Shown piece by piece: positions 12,831-24,213 of a stretch of DNA of 64,000 nt. Position 1 is the stretch's first letter. Every line of letters starts with the position of its first letter. The DNA is from Spirodela intermedia (taxonomy: Eukaryota; Streptophyta; Magnoliopsida; Alismatales; Araceae): contig LR746273.1 in assembly GCA_902729315.2 (NCBI GenBank), positions 3,759,001-3,823,000 of the forward strand, in the 5' to 3' direction. The translations under genes were made by a program, and so were the position numbers. The notes below the pieces were generated by a model, which was not told the DNA's origin, searched no databases, and worked only from the letters and a program-made list of their open reading frames with translations.

Positions 12831-12835
12831 AATCA

Positions 12836-14758
12836 AAATAATAATAATGAGAGATGTCAAAAGTTGTAGAATTTTCTCATTTACAAAGTTAGAGAGGCCT
12901 CTAAAGGAATATGAAGAATTTTGTTGAGGTTCTTATTGAGGCTAATTTTGAATCCCTTTACATATGTAGTTAGGCTAGAGGGTAAAATTTTGGCAGTAAA
13001 ATAATAATGAAAAATGAGGATTAAATAGATTCCTAAATTGGGGTAAGTAGTCCATCATAGGGGATATAAAAGGTAAGAGAACTGAGTTTTCATGAGAATT
13101 AAATAAGGTTAAATTAGTTATTTGGCTTCAAATAATCTTTAAAACATAGTAAAAGTCCACAAAATGGGCTTCAACATTGGAGGGAAGGTAAATAGGTGTG
13201 GATTGAGTTTGAGTCCTTTGCCTAGGTATATTGGGCTTAGGTGATGAGCAAATAATGGATTGAGAAGAGATGGGCATTGGTTTTGAAGTAGTTTTGGGCC
13301 TAGGAGTGTTGTTATTGGGTTGATAGATTGGATTCACTGTATTGAGATAAATTAGTCATAAATTGGATCATTGTAGTGTTGGTAGTAGTTGTTAGACGGT
13401 TAGAGGTATAGGAGAACAAGGTAGACTTAGTGGATTCCAATTGAAGTGGAGGAGAGCATATGAGTGGAGTGTCGTATGAATGAGATGTGTGTCGTGCAAC
13501 TAATCAAGGTGATGAATTAGAGGAAATAAACATTTCGATTGTGAGAATGTGATAATAGAATAGATTTGAGGTTTTTAGTGGTATATTGAGGTCAATCAAT
13601 CTATTAAAAGGAAGTCAAGCACTAAGATAATGTAGACTAGAGCTGAGGGCCTTCTAGTAGCCTCTAGTTCAAGATTTTGATAAATGCAAGAAAATATAGA
13701 GTTGAATTATAAAGCATGGATTCGAACAACTAGTAAAGGAAGTCAATTGCGATTTAGGTTTCCACGACCAATTATGATGGTGAGCAAGTGAGAGAGGTAA
13801 GATTGACAAAATACCTTAAATCATGATTTCTTCTAAATATAGTGGTGTTGCCTTATGATTGATTTCCATGCAAAGAAACTAAGTTCTGAGGTATAAGGGT
13901 TGGGGTTTGTCAAAAAGAGTGAGATGAATAGCATTTTGGGTTTCAAATAAATGTTTCTAATTTTTGGTGTTTTAGGGTTTAAATAGGTGGTGTAAAGATT
14001 GAGAGATTGACTTTCAACCCTTATAAGGAGTTCAACCCATTGCCATTGGTCGACATAGAGAGTTCCAACATTTTTTTGTTTTCTCTCAAAAAGCACCAAG
14101 AGACACTTAAGACATGTTTTACCTCTAAATTTTATTGAAACTTAGTTATCAAATTTTATATAATAATTATTCAGAAGTAAATATGTTTTCATGTTAGGAG
14201 CATACAATATTTTTTACTCATTTAAGTACCACTAGATGAATATTACCAATCCCAAATGGTATTAACCATTTTCAATACATAATTGGAAACCATTTATATT
14301 TGAGGATTTTTTTAGGTAACTTTATATGAATCACATATTGCTTTGCAAATTCAACAAACTTATAAATATCTATGAATATTAGTGTCTCAAGTATAATTAA
14401 TAAATTTATTAAGCTAGTATTTGAATCAATAATTTGAGTGTTCTATCTTTTTGGGGAGTGAGACCCATTTAAAATATTCCTCCATAATTGATACTAGCTA
14501 AAAGGTTATCCCAAATATTTGTAGTCGCAATTGGCCTCATGAAAAACAAATGACCTATGTGTAAGGCAGCTCTCAGAAAAAGTTCTACCAACAAAGGAGG
14601 AAACTCAACAAGAGCTAAGTGGTCTTCCTTGTAGGATCCCATGGGAGAGGTTTTTGTTGCACCAAGTTTGAATGAACACAAAACTCACAATGGCTCATAA
14701 ATTTGATAGTTATTTACTTGTATTTAGATTAACTCTTAAAAATGATTCATTCTTTTGG
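12836..14758. other. Intergenic, no recognisable gene
   Basis: Short minus-strand frames at 13128-13337 (proline/serine/threonine-rich, low complexity), 13833-14099 and 14469-14681 do not resemble any family I know and lack splice or start context. I see no terminal repeats. The block may be old mobile-element debris. Confidence 0.5.
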
Positions 14759-14763
14759 GTACC

Positions 14764-16495
14764 TAACATAACTTAGTCATTGTATACTAAATCACGTAAA
14801 TTTGAAATTTATAAAACTAGAAAATATCAATTTTTAGATATTTAGAAGTATTTCTGAAAAAATATATCAATTATAATTCAACAAAACTTCCAAAAATAGT
14901 GGTAATTTTTCAAGTCAATCATAGGGATATAATACAATATCGGATAATTATTCAAAAAAAATCTCAAAAAATATGTTTCTATGATTTTTATACTAAGAAA
15001 TGAAAATAAAATATATTTAAAATTCACGAAAAAGAAAAATAAGGGTGCAGACGTCATGATGTCGTCAGCGCCCAACGAATGCAAATCGGGCGGAAACAAA
15101 GTTATGCCCAACAATTCTTATGTAAGTGATTACAAACGATTTAATTGATCAAATTAAGATCTGTAAAAATTAGAAGAATTGTGATTGAATGAACTATAAC
15201 TTGGTAAATTTAAATCACACAAATTATCACTAAATAAAATAGAAATTAAGTTGAAAGCAGAAAAATAGAGTTCCGACATCGCGGCGGCGATGCGTCGACG
15301 ATGTACCGGAATCCTAAGCGTTCGGAAGGATCGTCGTGTAGTGTTTATAGCCTCGAAGGCTCTCATTGGACAAAGACGATGTGGGTAATATCTAGATCTC
15401 CTTGCGAAGTCTAAAGATCAATGAAATGAGTCATCGAATCGTCTCTAGCGGCTGTCACCCAACATAGCAGAAAAATAGCGACTTTGCGGCTCTCTAGTGG
15501 CTGTCACTCAATAGAGAAGAGCTAGATGGAGGTAGGGCGCGTGTCAGGGAGCTCCATCCTCAGGTCCGCACAACAAGAGGAGGCTCTTCATCGCATCCGA
15601 TACGCTCTCAAGAGGTGGCGACTTGTCTCCTAGTAGATCGTCCTCTTTCTGATGACGACTTGTTCGTTGATCAATCGAAGATGATTTACTCGATAGATTC
15701 ACGATCCTTTTATCGTGAATCATTCAACAATTTTAGTAACAATACTTCATAAATCATGTTAACGAGATTTTCACCGATGATCCAACAATTCTGTCAACTT
15801 AATCCTTCACTAGCGATCTACAAAAAAGTTGTGATAATCAAGTAAAAATACAAGTTTCGACTCTGAGAGGATTCGAATTTGCGTTGATTGCCCGCTTGCA
15901 TGAGAGAGATTGAAATAAGTACTCTAACGCCCTTATCAAGTGATGTCATCATGGTATATCTCTGTTATAAATAAGGGATATTTTAGGTATTAAAATCTTC
16001 AAAGCCTTTCGGGAGAAGGTGTGACGCAGGTTTAATTTCATAATATTTGTGTGCTAAAGTTTGGGGTGAATATATAGTAATATTACATTTGCAAGCAATG
16101 AGTCCCTTTCTCCTGCGTGTACGATCACTCTTTGCCCCACAGCCAACTAGCCACCGGTGACATGGAAGGGGAGTGGTACACACATGCCTCCATCGGTCTT
16201 AGCCGCTCAAGCCCCTGCTCGTGGCTCCTCCTCAATTGCTCTTCCAACCTGCTTGCGGGCTCGATTGGCTAGCGGGTCTCCCTAATTTTACTTTTTTTTT
16301 TCTTTATTTATCTTAAAAATAAGACTATAAAATTATATAAATTTGTAGAAAATCACATAATTAGCCAAAATTTCATATTAATCAATTAAAAACCACTTTT
16401 CACACTTTAACATAAATATAAGTCTATTTATCATGAGTTAAGGCTAAAACTATATTATTTACTAATTATTAATTCATGATAATGAAGACTTATTA
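14764..16495 (-). mobile_element. Solo LTR of the nested-element family, inverted, with target duplication
   Basis: The reverse complement of this block matches 8377-10217 end to end but has no second LTR or internal region. It is flanked by a perfect 5-bp duplication, GTACC, at 14759-14763 and 16496-16500. That is the signature of a solo LTR left by unequal recombination between the two LTRs of one insertion. In its own orientation it runs TAATAAGTC to ATGTTA, so both TG/CA termini have mutated. It is noticeably more GC-rich in its middle part than the copy inside copia A. Confidence 0.85.
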
Positions 16496-16500
16496 GTACC

Positions 16501-18069
16501 CATATGTAATACCCTTGCATATGTAAAGTTGAGGTTTGGTGGGTGGACAATGCACAATGAAATCGAGCATTCAACAACCCTATGATAATACCACTAAGCT
16601 CCAATAAGTTTACAATAGTTATCTCTTATAGCCATAACTCATTGATTTTGAAGTTACAACATGGACAACCTAATTGTGTCTTTCCCCATGCTAAGAAGTT
16701 GAAGCACAAGCCTTAACAAGGGCAGCCAACTTTGCTTATTGATTCCACGAAATCCCAAATTTCACCATCTTGTCTTGAGAAACTATGCAACTAATAAACA
16801 CTAATTATTTATAAACTTCTACAACACTTGAAAATACACCACCTTTCTATGCAGCTGTAAATGCTCAAATTTATAGTGTAGCATTGTCTAGTGCTTGATG
16901 CTCTAACCAGTTCACTTTTTTGCATGGAGTAGATAAGTAGCCATTAGATGTTTTTGGAGTGTTAGATGCAAGGTCGGCAACAACTAGGTTCTTCATCAGG
17001 CATGTTCTGTACCCCACTCCTATTCTCTTTGATCATGAGGACAGATCGACTCTCCCTTGTAAATTCCATCATGCTATGCAAAAAATCATGTCTACAAGCT
17101 TTTTAAGTTAAAGTACATCCCTTCCTATTTTAATTATAGTCGTGCTGCCAAAAATAGTAAGGCTCTTAGTATATAAATTTTTTCTTTGTCATCTTCTATT
17201 TTGTGTCATAAAAGAAATTTTAACTAAATTGGCCAGTCCAATATTTCATCATCACCCAAATTAGAGATCAACTAAGGAGGACATTTTGTACCAACCCCAC
17301 CCACCCCCTATGAAAGCACAACGAGTAGGCCTGGTGGAACCAGCGTTAGATTGGGCCGTTGTATACGTATCTTACATGCGAATAAGTTAATTAAATTAAA
17401 ATTTCTGGCTTACTTGTTATTAGCCTTGTTGAGATGCTTCGTCGTGTGGATCTGCCCAAGTGCCTGACCGATCTTTGACATAAAAAGTTCTAGGTCGACG
17501 GATTATCCGGCGGTTTATTTATCCGTGTAATATAAACAATATATGCGTTGATAAGTGGCCCAAGAGATAACGTCAAGGCAGCCCATTCTACGTGGCTTCG
17601 CGTGGAACGCGTTTCGACGAAAGCGACTTGGAGATTTGCCGTCCATTTTAACTCTCTCTCTCTCTCTCTCTCTCGCTCTGAAGTCAACTTTCAAGCAATA
17701 ACTCTGTACTCAAAAGATCTATTCTACAGAGGATAAAAGTGGGCACAACGCACATTGATTTATAGTAACAATTTGTCTTAGGGGATGAACAATTAATGAG
17801 AAAATATTCAGGAAATGGTACTTAAAAATCTTGGTTTTACAATCCAAAGGACGCAGGAGATTTCGAGTAAATAGATGTGGAGAACAATTACTTTGACCGT
17901 TGAAAATTTGTAAATGTCAAAGAAAAAAGCCGAACAGATACGAGTCGAAAAATGAGGGAGGGGAGAGAGAGAGAGATAAGTAACGCAATGTCTTCCCTTT
18001 CCTTTCCTCTCCTCTCGTAGTTTGCTTCTGAGACCCCAATCGGCTTCTCCCCCCCTTTGCTGTAGCACC
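16501..18069. other. Intergenic and 5' flank of the VTT-protein gene
   Basis: 16501-17480 shows nothing recognisable. From about 17490 the base composition changes to gene-flank type, with ACGT-containing motifs (TACGTGG near 17590), a CT microsatellite at 17652-17674 and a GA run near 17960 shortly before the start codon at 18070. This is the likely promoter and leader region. No transcription start can be fixed from sequence alone. Confidence 0.5.
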
Positions 18070-19905
18070 ATGGAAGGGGAGGGTGCGGCGGCTGAGGCCG
18101 TCGGCAGGTGCCGCCGATCGGGTTTCCCTCTCTCAGCGTGGGAGGTGGCGGTGGCGGGAGGCATAGTGGCGGGCTTCGCTCTGGGGCTGCTCGGCGTCTA
18201 CCTCTCCATGCCGGTCTCCGACTACAGCTTCCTTAAGATGCCCCGATCCCTGGAGGACCTCCAGGTCCTCAGGTCCGTGGTCGATGATGCCCTTCCCTCC
18301 CTTCCTAGACGCCGATTTTCATGTTCGTGTGTTTGAATTCGTTATATGGATGGTGCGGGATGAGCATCCGAAGATTTAAGAGGAGAGGATTAGGGAAACT
18401 GTCTGGTGGTAAAAAGTGAATTGGAAATGGACCAGGTTGATCTGATTTGATTTGCAAAGGGCTTACGACGTCGTACTAACCGTGTTTGTGAGAGAAATTG
18501 AAACCCTCGCACCGTACTTTTTCTTCCTCTGCTATGTCATTAATTGTGTGGCCCTCGCCGGGTGAATCTCCCCTCCCACACTCCCTCATGAAAAGAACAT
18601 GGCAATCCTCTACATTTTCCACTTGTTGCGGCATATCAGAGCCTCTAATCACTTCAACAAGGTGAGATCCTGTAGCCTTCTCATGAAATCGAATTCTTTT
18701 CAAATGATTTCTTCTCGTGCAACTTTACGTATCTAGAATTCATGGTCCGCACTCGCTTCTCCTATGACTCTGGTTGCCACTTTGGCATAATGGGCAATGC
18801 TTCTTCCCCGAAGTGCGCATCTGTTATTATTTCCCTTCAGCCTCACCCTGATGAAGGCTTTCTAAATTTAGTCTGATTGTCCCAGAACTCACCCTGCAAG
18901 TCGACATCTGCAGGGATCACCTCGAGAGCTACGCAAGTGACTACACACTACAGGTTCTAGTTGGATACTGTGCAGTCTACATCTTCATGCAGACCTTCAT
19001 GATCCCGGGGACCATCTTCATGTCCCTCCTCGCCGGAGCTCTCTTCGGGGTCCCCAGTGGTGTCGCCCTCGTGGTCTTTGCTGCAACTGCGGGCGCATCG
19101 TCCTGCTTTTTCCTGTCAAAGCTGATTGGAAGGCCGTTGGTGATCTCTCTGTGGCCAGACAAGCTTAGATTGTTCCAAGCACAGGTACAGAGTCAGCTGA
19201 GAGCTTCTCACATTCTCCTCTTTTAAAATTTTATCTTCTCTTATGACCCAGATAGCCTTTTATTGGCTGGTATTTATTCAGTTTTTGTGTGAATACAAAT
19301 TTGAGAGAAGAAAACATACATTAGATCACATTTAATCAAAAATATTTTTCTTAAGATTTGCATTTTTGATAAAATGGGTAGGTTATTGACAATTTCTAAA
19401 CCAAGATACCTGGTTTTTTTCTTCGGCTGATTAAAAGTCTGAACTGATTTCCATCAGGTTGCGAGCAGAAAAGGGAAACTATTGAACTACATGCTCTTCC
19501 TGAGAGTCACTCCCACGCTACCAAACACCTTCATCAACATGGCGTCGCCCATTGTGGACGTTCCCTACCATACCTTCTTTCTGGCGACCTTCATCGGGCT
19601 CATCCCAGCTGCCTTTGTCACTGTTCGGGTACTGGCGACGGGGAACAGAAAATCCTTTCCTTTCCAAGAATGTGCTGTTGCCCCCATATTTGTTATATAT
19701 ACTTCAAGTCTCTCCGTGAGTGATCCAAACTTGTCCACTGTCGTCCATGCAGGCGGGCATCGCACTGGGAGACCTCAAGTCCGTCAATGACCTCTATGAC
19801 TTCCAATCCGTGGCCACCCTCTTCCTCATTGGGGCTATTTCAGTTACACCCACCATCTTGAGCAAGGCCAAGGACAAGGACGAGGACAAGGCCAAGGGGG
19901 ATTAA
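18070..19905 (+). CDS. VTT-domain (SNARE-associated Golgi / TVP38-TMEM64 type) membrane protein
   Basis: Four exons close in phase: 18070-18272, 18914-19184, 19458-19628 and 19753-19905, giving 265 residues, the usual size for this plant family. Visible landmarks are an N-terminal hydrophobic segment (about residues 30-51), then IFMQTFMIPGTIFMSLLAGA, FFLSKLIGRPL and LRVTPTLPNTFINMASPIVD, a second hydrophobic block LATFIGLIPAAFVTV, AGIALGDL and a short charged tail (KAKDKDEDKAKGD). These match the plant SNARE-associated Golgi protein family, polytopic endomembrane proteins. Relatives such as TMEM41B/VMP1 act as lipid scramblases; a scramblase role here is an inference. The first exon is GC-rich and its donor reads AG|GTCCGT, a weak match to consensus. 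The gene converges on the RBM34-like gene, whose stop lies about 600 bp away. Family assignment is secure; the precise role is not. Confidence 0.92.
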
Positions 19906-20503
19906 CGGCTGAGCGTGGGAGCGTCGTCCTCCAAGCCATTCCATCATTCTAACACGACGAAGAAGGATCCCCTTTCTCTTGAATTTGTCAACCGTCAGCT
20001 ATTATTAAACCATCTGTGCAGATGATGCCACATGAAGATTTCCTCGCACAACAGCAAGAAAAGAAATTAAAAAAAAAAAATGATGATTCTGACCGACAAA
20101 TTGATGGATGGCCTCTTGCAGAGGGGCTACCCGTGGAAGAAATACTGCTGCTATCAGGTGTAGATGTTGTTATGCAGTGAAGCCCCCTATCCCCACTCTC
20201 CTTTCCTTCTCCCCCCAAGAAAAAAAAAGGAAAAATATTGTACCATTGTCAACCCCGTTGACCCCGACTGTATTGTTATTGTCTCTACTATTCCACTTGT
20301 ATCACAACAATTTTTATTTTATTTTATTTTACTTTATTTTGCATCTGTTTAAATCCATAGGAGATCCCATTGAGCAGAGAGCCCTCTGCTGAAAGAGTGA
20401 AGGAAAGAAGAATTCAACTGTCGTAGAAAATTGACTAATTAAAACACTCGGATCAGCAGATGTGTCAACAAGTACACTGCTCGTTGCAGATCCCCTTCCT
20501 CTA

Positions 20504-23500
20504 CTACTTGAGATGCCGAGGCTTCTTACTCCGGTGGGCATTCTCAGGCGTTGCACCCTCCTGCTTCCGCTTCTTGCCCAGCTCTCTGAGGGTCTTTGCC
20601 TTCCTCGCAGCGACTGCGGGCCTCTTCCTCTTGAGATCCCTCTGCTCTGCTGATGCAGGCGTTCTTGGCTGGAAGAAGGGGTTCTGTCGCCCGCTGGCAC
20701 TACTCCTGCCCACCTTCTTCTCGGCCCCGTTCTTGCTGGCCCTGAGGCCCTGGTATGAAAGGGAGCCAGACTTGCTGGGTCTGCTGCTCTTGCTTGATGG
20801 AGTCACCTCTGAGGCGGTTTCTGCCCTCTTGCTGGGGAAGTCCGCCCTTCTGTCCCAGGGGCCGCTCCTCTTCTGAGGAGTTGTGGCCTTGGTGGGGGCG
20901 GATTCTGACTTGGCATGGGAAAGCCTGAGGCTCCGATCACGGAGCTTCCAGTATTTTCTTCTGACGACAGCATTCGCCGCTTCCTGCAGGATAAGTATGT
21001 ATGGCTCAAATGTCACTGGTCAGGAATACATCTCATCATGCTTGAATATCCCATTCTCAACAAGATTATGTCAGCGCGCCATACCATTTTATTTATTTTT
21101 TTATAAAAAAAATCGACTGAAAAATTGAAGACTGATGATGGTTCTGAGATTCCCACGTATTGAGAAGTTCCAGAATAAACACAGCCTCGCCATTGAAATG
21201 CGAATTAGTGGGAAGTTGAAACACACCAACTGAGAGAAATTCATCTCATTGCGAATGTTGACCTGCAGCCTAGAATGTGTGAACCTTCGTCAAATATCTT
21301 GTCCTAATGGAATTCACTGCCGAAATCGAGAAGTCGAAATTTTAGTTACATTGCTGCCCAACGGATTAACTTGACTTCTTTTCTCCCGATTAATACACGT
21401 TGGCCTTATATCCAAAGCCTTGCCAGAGCGCACTGCGGATTCAACTACCAGAATACATAGCAATCCCCTCAAAATTTCGTGGGACCTTGTGGTTAGCTAA
21501 GTAGGCGGCTTATCGATGCATAATCAAGTAGGCTACTCACTTCGAAGAATGAGAAGTATTTGATTGATCAGGATTTATCTGAGCCTTTGATCAGAGGGAA
21601 AAAAAACCTCAATTTATTACTTCATACGATGCTGAGTGAAAAGTCCCCAAGAGAACCATACAAAGTAAGGATCTACCACAATACGCAATCCAAAAGTTGG
21701 TTTGGGCGTCTCCATTAAATGGCAAAACTAGAGCGTGTGCCAGTGCAACATGAGACTTGTTTTTGAACAGCATTGTGCCTACGTCTCATATCTTTCTGAA
21801 TCACGTTGTGCACTAAACTTGGCAGCCCATGTTGCTCCTCTGATGGTTCTCTTGGAAGATAGGGCTAATATTTTCAAAAACTCTTCACTAACTCCAAAGA
21901 AAATGACGGTTATGACAAAAGATAAATAATGATAAATATGTAAAAACGATAAATAATATCAGAATAAAGATAAAAGATATCTCATAGGAGAGTAACAACT
22001 TTTGGACAAATTTCAGCGAGGAAATTTTCATCATCGGATAAAAGAAGCCTACATTCATGACCCAGAAATATTAGAATCTCAAAACCTCATAAATTTAATT
22101 CATCGTTACAACCTATTCAACACAGAAAAAGGCGCATGTCATGACAAGGAAGCATTATATACACAAGAAAGCCCATACCCACCATCACAAACAGTTTAAA
22201 TTGATTCACTGGTAAGAAATAATGCTACAACATTCTTAAATGTTTAATAAAGGTCAGGCAGACAAACTGACACCTTAAAGTTGTCACAACATAACAGAAA
22301 TCTCAATGAAACAACTAAATTTTACGAAGAGAATGAAGACAAGTTTAAGAGAAAAAAGTTCGATCAATGAGACTAACCCTCGTTTTAAGCAAAACGTAGG
22401 CAATACCCTTTCCCAAACTTGTCTGTGGATCTCTAATAACCCTTATAGCTTCTACATTAGATCCCAATTGATTGTCCTCACAGAACAACTGGTAAACCTC
22501 TTCATCCTGTAACAAGCAGGAGTTCAAAAGTCTTAATGGTTACTTCCATTACATCTCAAAAAAAATCAAATCATGCAAGCGCTTACAATTCTTTAAATTT
22601 AAGGATTACCTTGACATCAAAAGGGAGGTTACCCACAAAAACACTTCTTTTCATGTTATACAGAGGAGTTTCTGTCTTCATTTTCTTCCGAGGTGGGCAT
22701 GCCATATCAACACGAATGTGATTCCCGTCAAACTGCATCATACCACAATTGAGAAAATAAACTTTCCTAGTCAAGAAATCCAAAATGATGAATTAAAAAT
22801 ATGGAAATCAAATTGGGATCATCTTTTCTGGATATGTTAGATCTGAAATCACTGATTACCATATGCATACCTTCCCCATGTTGCGTACCAATGCAGCCCG
22901 TGCTGATTGCTCATCTTTGAAAACAATGTATGCATTCACACTGCAGATAAATGCTAGGAGTCAGATAAAAAATTCCCCAAATGGAAGTCTGTTATCTGAC
23001 AATAAGTAGCATAGACAAAACAATGTTTTTTTAAGAGAGGAAATAAGAAACAACTCTACAGTCCCACAGAAAACAATATCCAACTATACAGAAGAAACGA
23101 TTGATCTGTGCATTGGGTAGGGATTTCCCAAGAGTAGTCATATTATAATAACACCTGCAATCTACGATTAATAACGAAAGAAAGAAATATCGATCACTGA
23201 ATCAAACAAGATTAATGCAGACTCACACAAAAATCCAGAGCACAATACTCCACTAAGAAATGCAGGAAATAAAAGGAATTATACAAAGTCAATCATGAAA
23301 GAGAGATGCAAAACTATCTGGCAGTGAAAAACGCGTACAACAGAACCTTGAAATTCAACTTTAAAGAAGTTTCGATACCTGTCCACAGCCTCATTAACTT
23401 GCCCCTTGATGATTGCGCCCTTCCTCGGAGTCTTAGTCTGATAAACGGAAACACACGGAACAAGATTGCAAAGCATTCACCATTTTAAATCGGATGCACA

Positions 23501-24213
23501 AAACCAAATAGAAAATAATAAACAAAGAAAACCCCCACTCAATCGACACAGGAACTTACATCCAAGAGGGGAACTGAGCGCAACCTAATGGACTCAACTT
23601 CACCAAACCCACTGAATTCCTTCAAAAGGGCCTTCCTCTTGGTCTTCAGCGGCAGATTACCCACGAAGACCGTCCTCAAAAGCTTGCTCTCATCGTCGAA
23701 GGACTCCTCCAACTTCATATCCTTCCCTTCGTCCATCCCTTTCCTCTTGCGCCCGACAGCAACACCCACAGAGTCCTTTTCTCCTTCACTGCCCTCTTTT
23801 GAAGCCTTGCTCCCGTTCACCACGTACCCCAGCTTCCTCCTCTCATACTCAGCCTCAAGCTCATCTCTCTTCCTCTTCTTTCTTTTCTCGGCGGGTCTAC
23901 CCCCGTCCTTCCTCTGCCTCTTGTCGTCCTCACGGTCGTCCTCCGCAGAAACCACAGAAACGACGGCTTTCTTCCGCTTCCTCGAGCTGACAGCGCCTGG
24001 TCCTTCTTCGCCGGAGAGGCCAGTTCCATCGACGGGGCCTCCAGCCCCAGCCCCGTCGACCCCTTCATCGGCACCTTTGGAAGAAGGACTTGCGACCCTA
24101 ATCTGGTGCTGATCCTCCTGCTTGGGAGGTGGCGCCTGGGGCTCCGGCTTCCGCCGGAAGGGGTTGTCGGGGGCGAAGAGGGACTCAAACACATCTGGGG
24201 GCCTCTTCCCCAT
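20504..24213 (-). CDS. RBM34/Nop12-like nucleolar RNA-binding protein, two RRMs
   Basis: Six exons read in phase on the minus strand: 24213-23560, 23437-23379, 22940-22871, 22732-22610, 22506-22378 and 20983-20504, giving 504 residues. The N-terminus (1-178) is charged and lysine-rich with nuclear/nucleolar signals such as RKRKK and EKRKKRKRDE. RRM1 starts with RTVFVGNLPLKTK (about 180) and continues through VNAYIVFKDEQSARAAL. RRM2 starts with RSVFVGNLPFDVK (about 290) and ends with KGIAYVLLKTREAANAV. The tail is basic and disordered, ending KKPRHLK. This arrangement matches human RBM34 and yeast Nop12, which act in large-subunit rRNA maturation in the nucleolus; the role here follows from the family. 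The leader is short, and the minus-strand upstream sequence holds TATATAAACC and an AGGGTTAT element resembling telo-boxes of ribosome-biogenesis genes. The first in-frame ATG was chosen as start because it opens the conserved MGKRPPDVFESLF. Confidence 0.93.

Noticed and set aside
20108-20876. Plus-strand frames opposite the RBM34-like last exon
   Set aside because: Shadows of the GC-rich minus-strand exon, which joins the RRM exons in phase.
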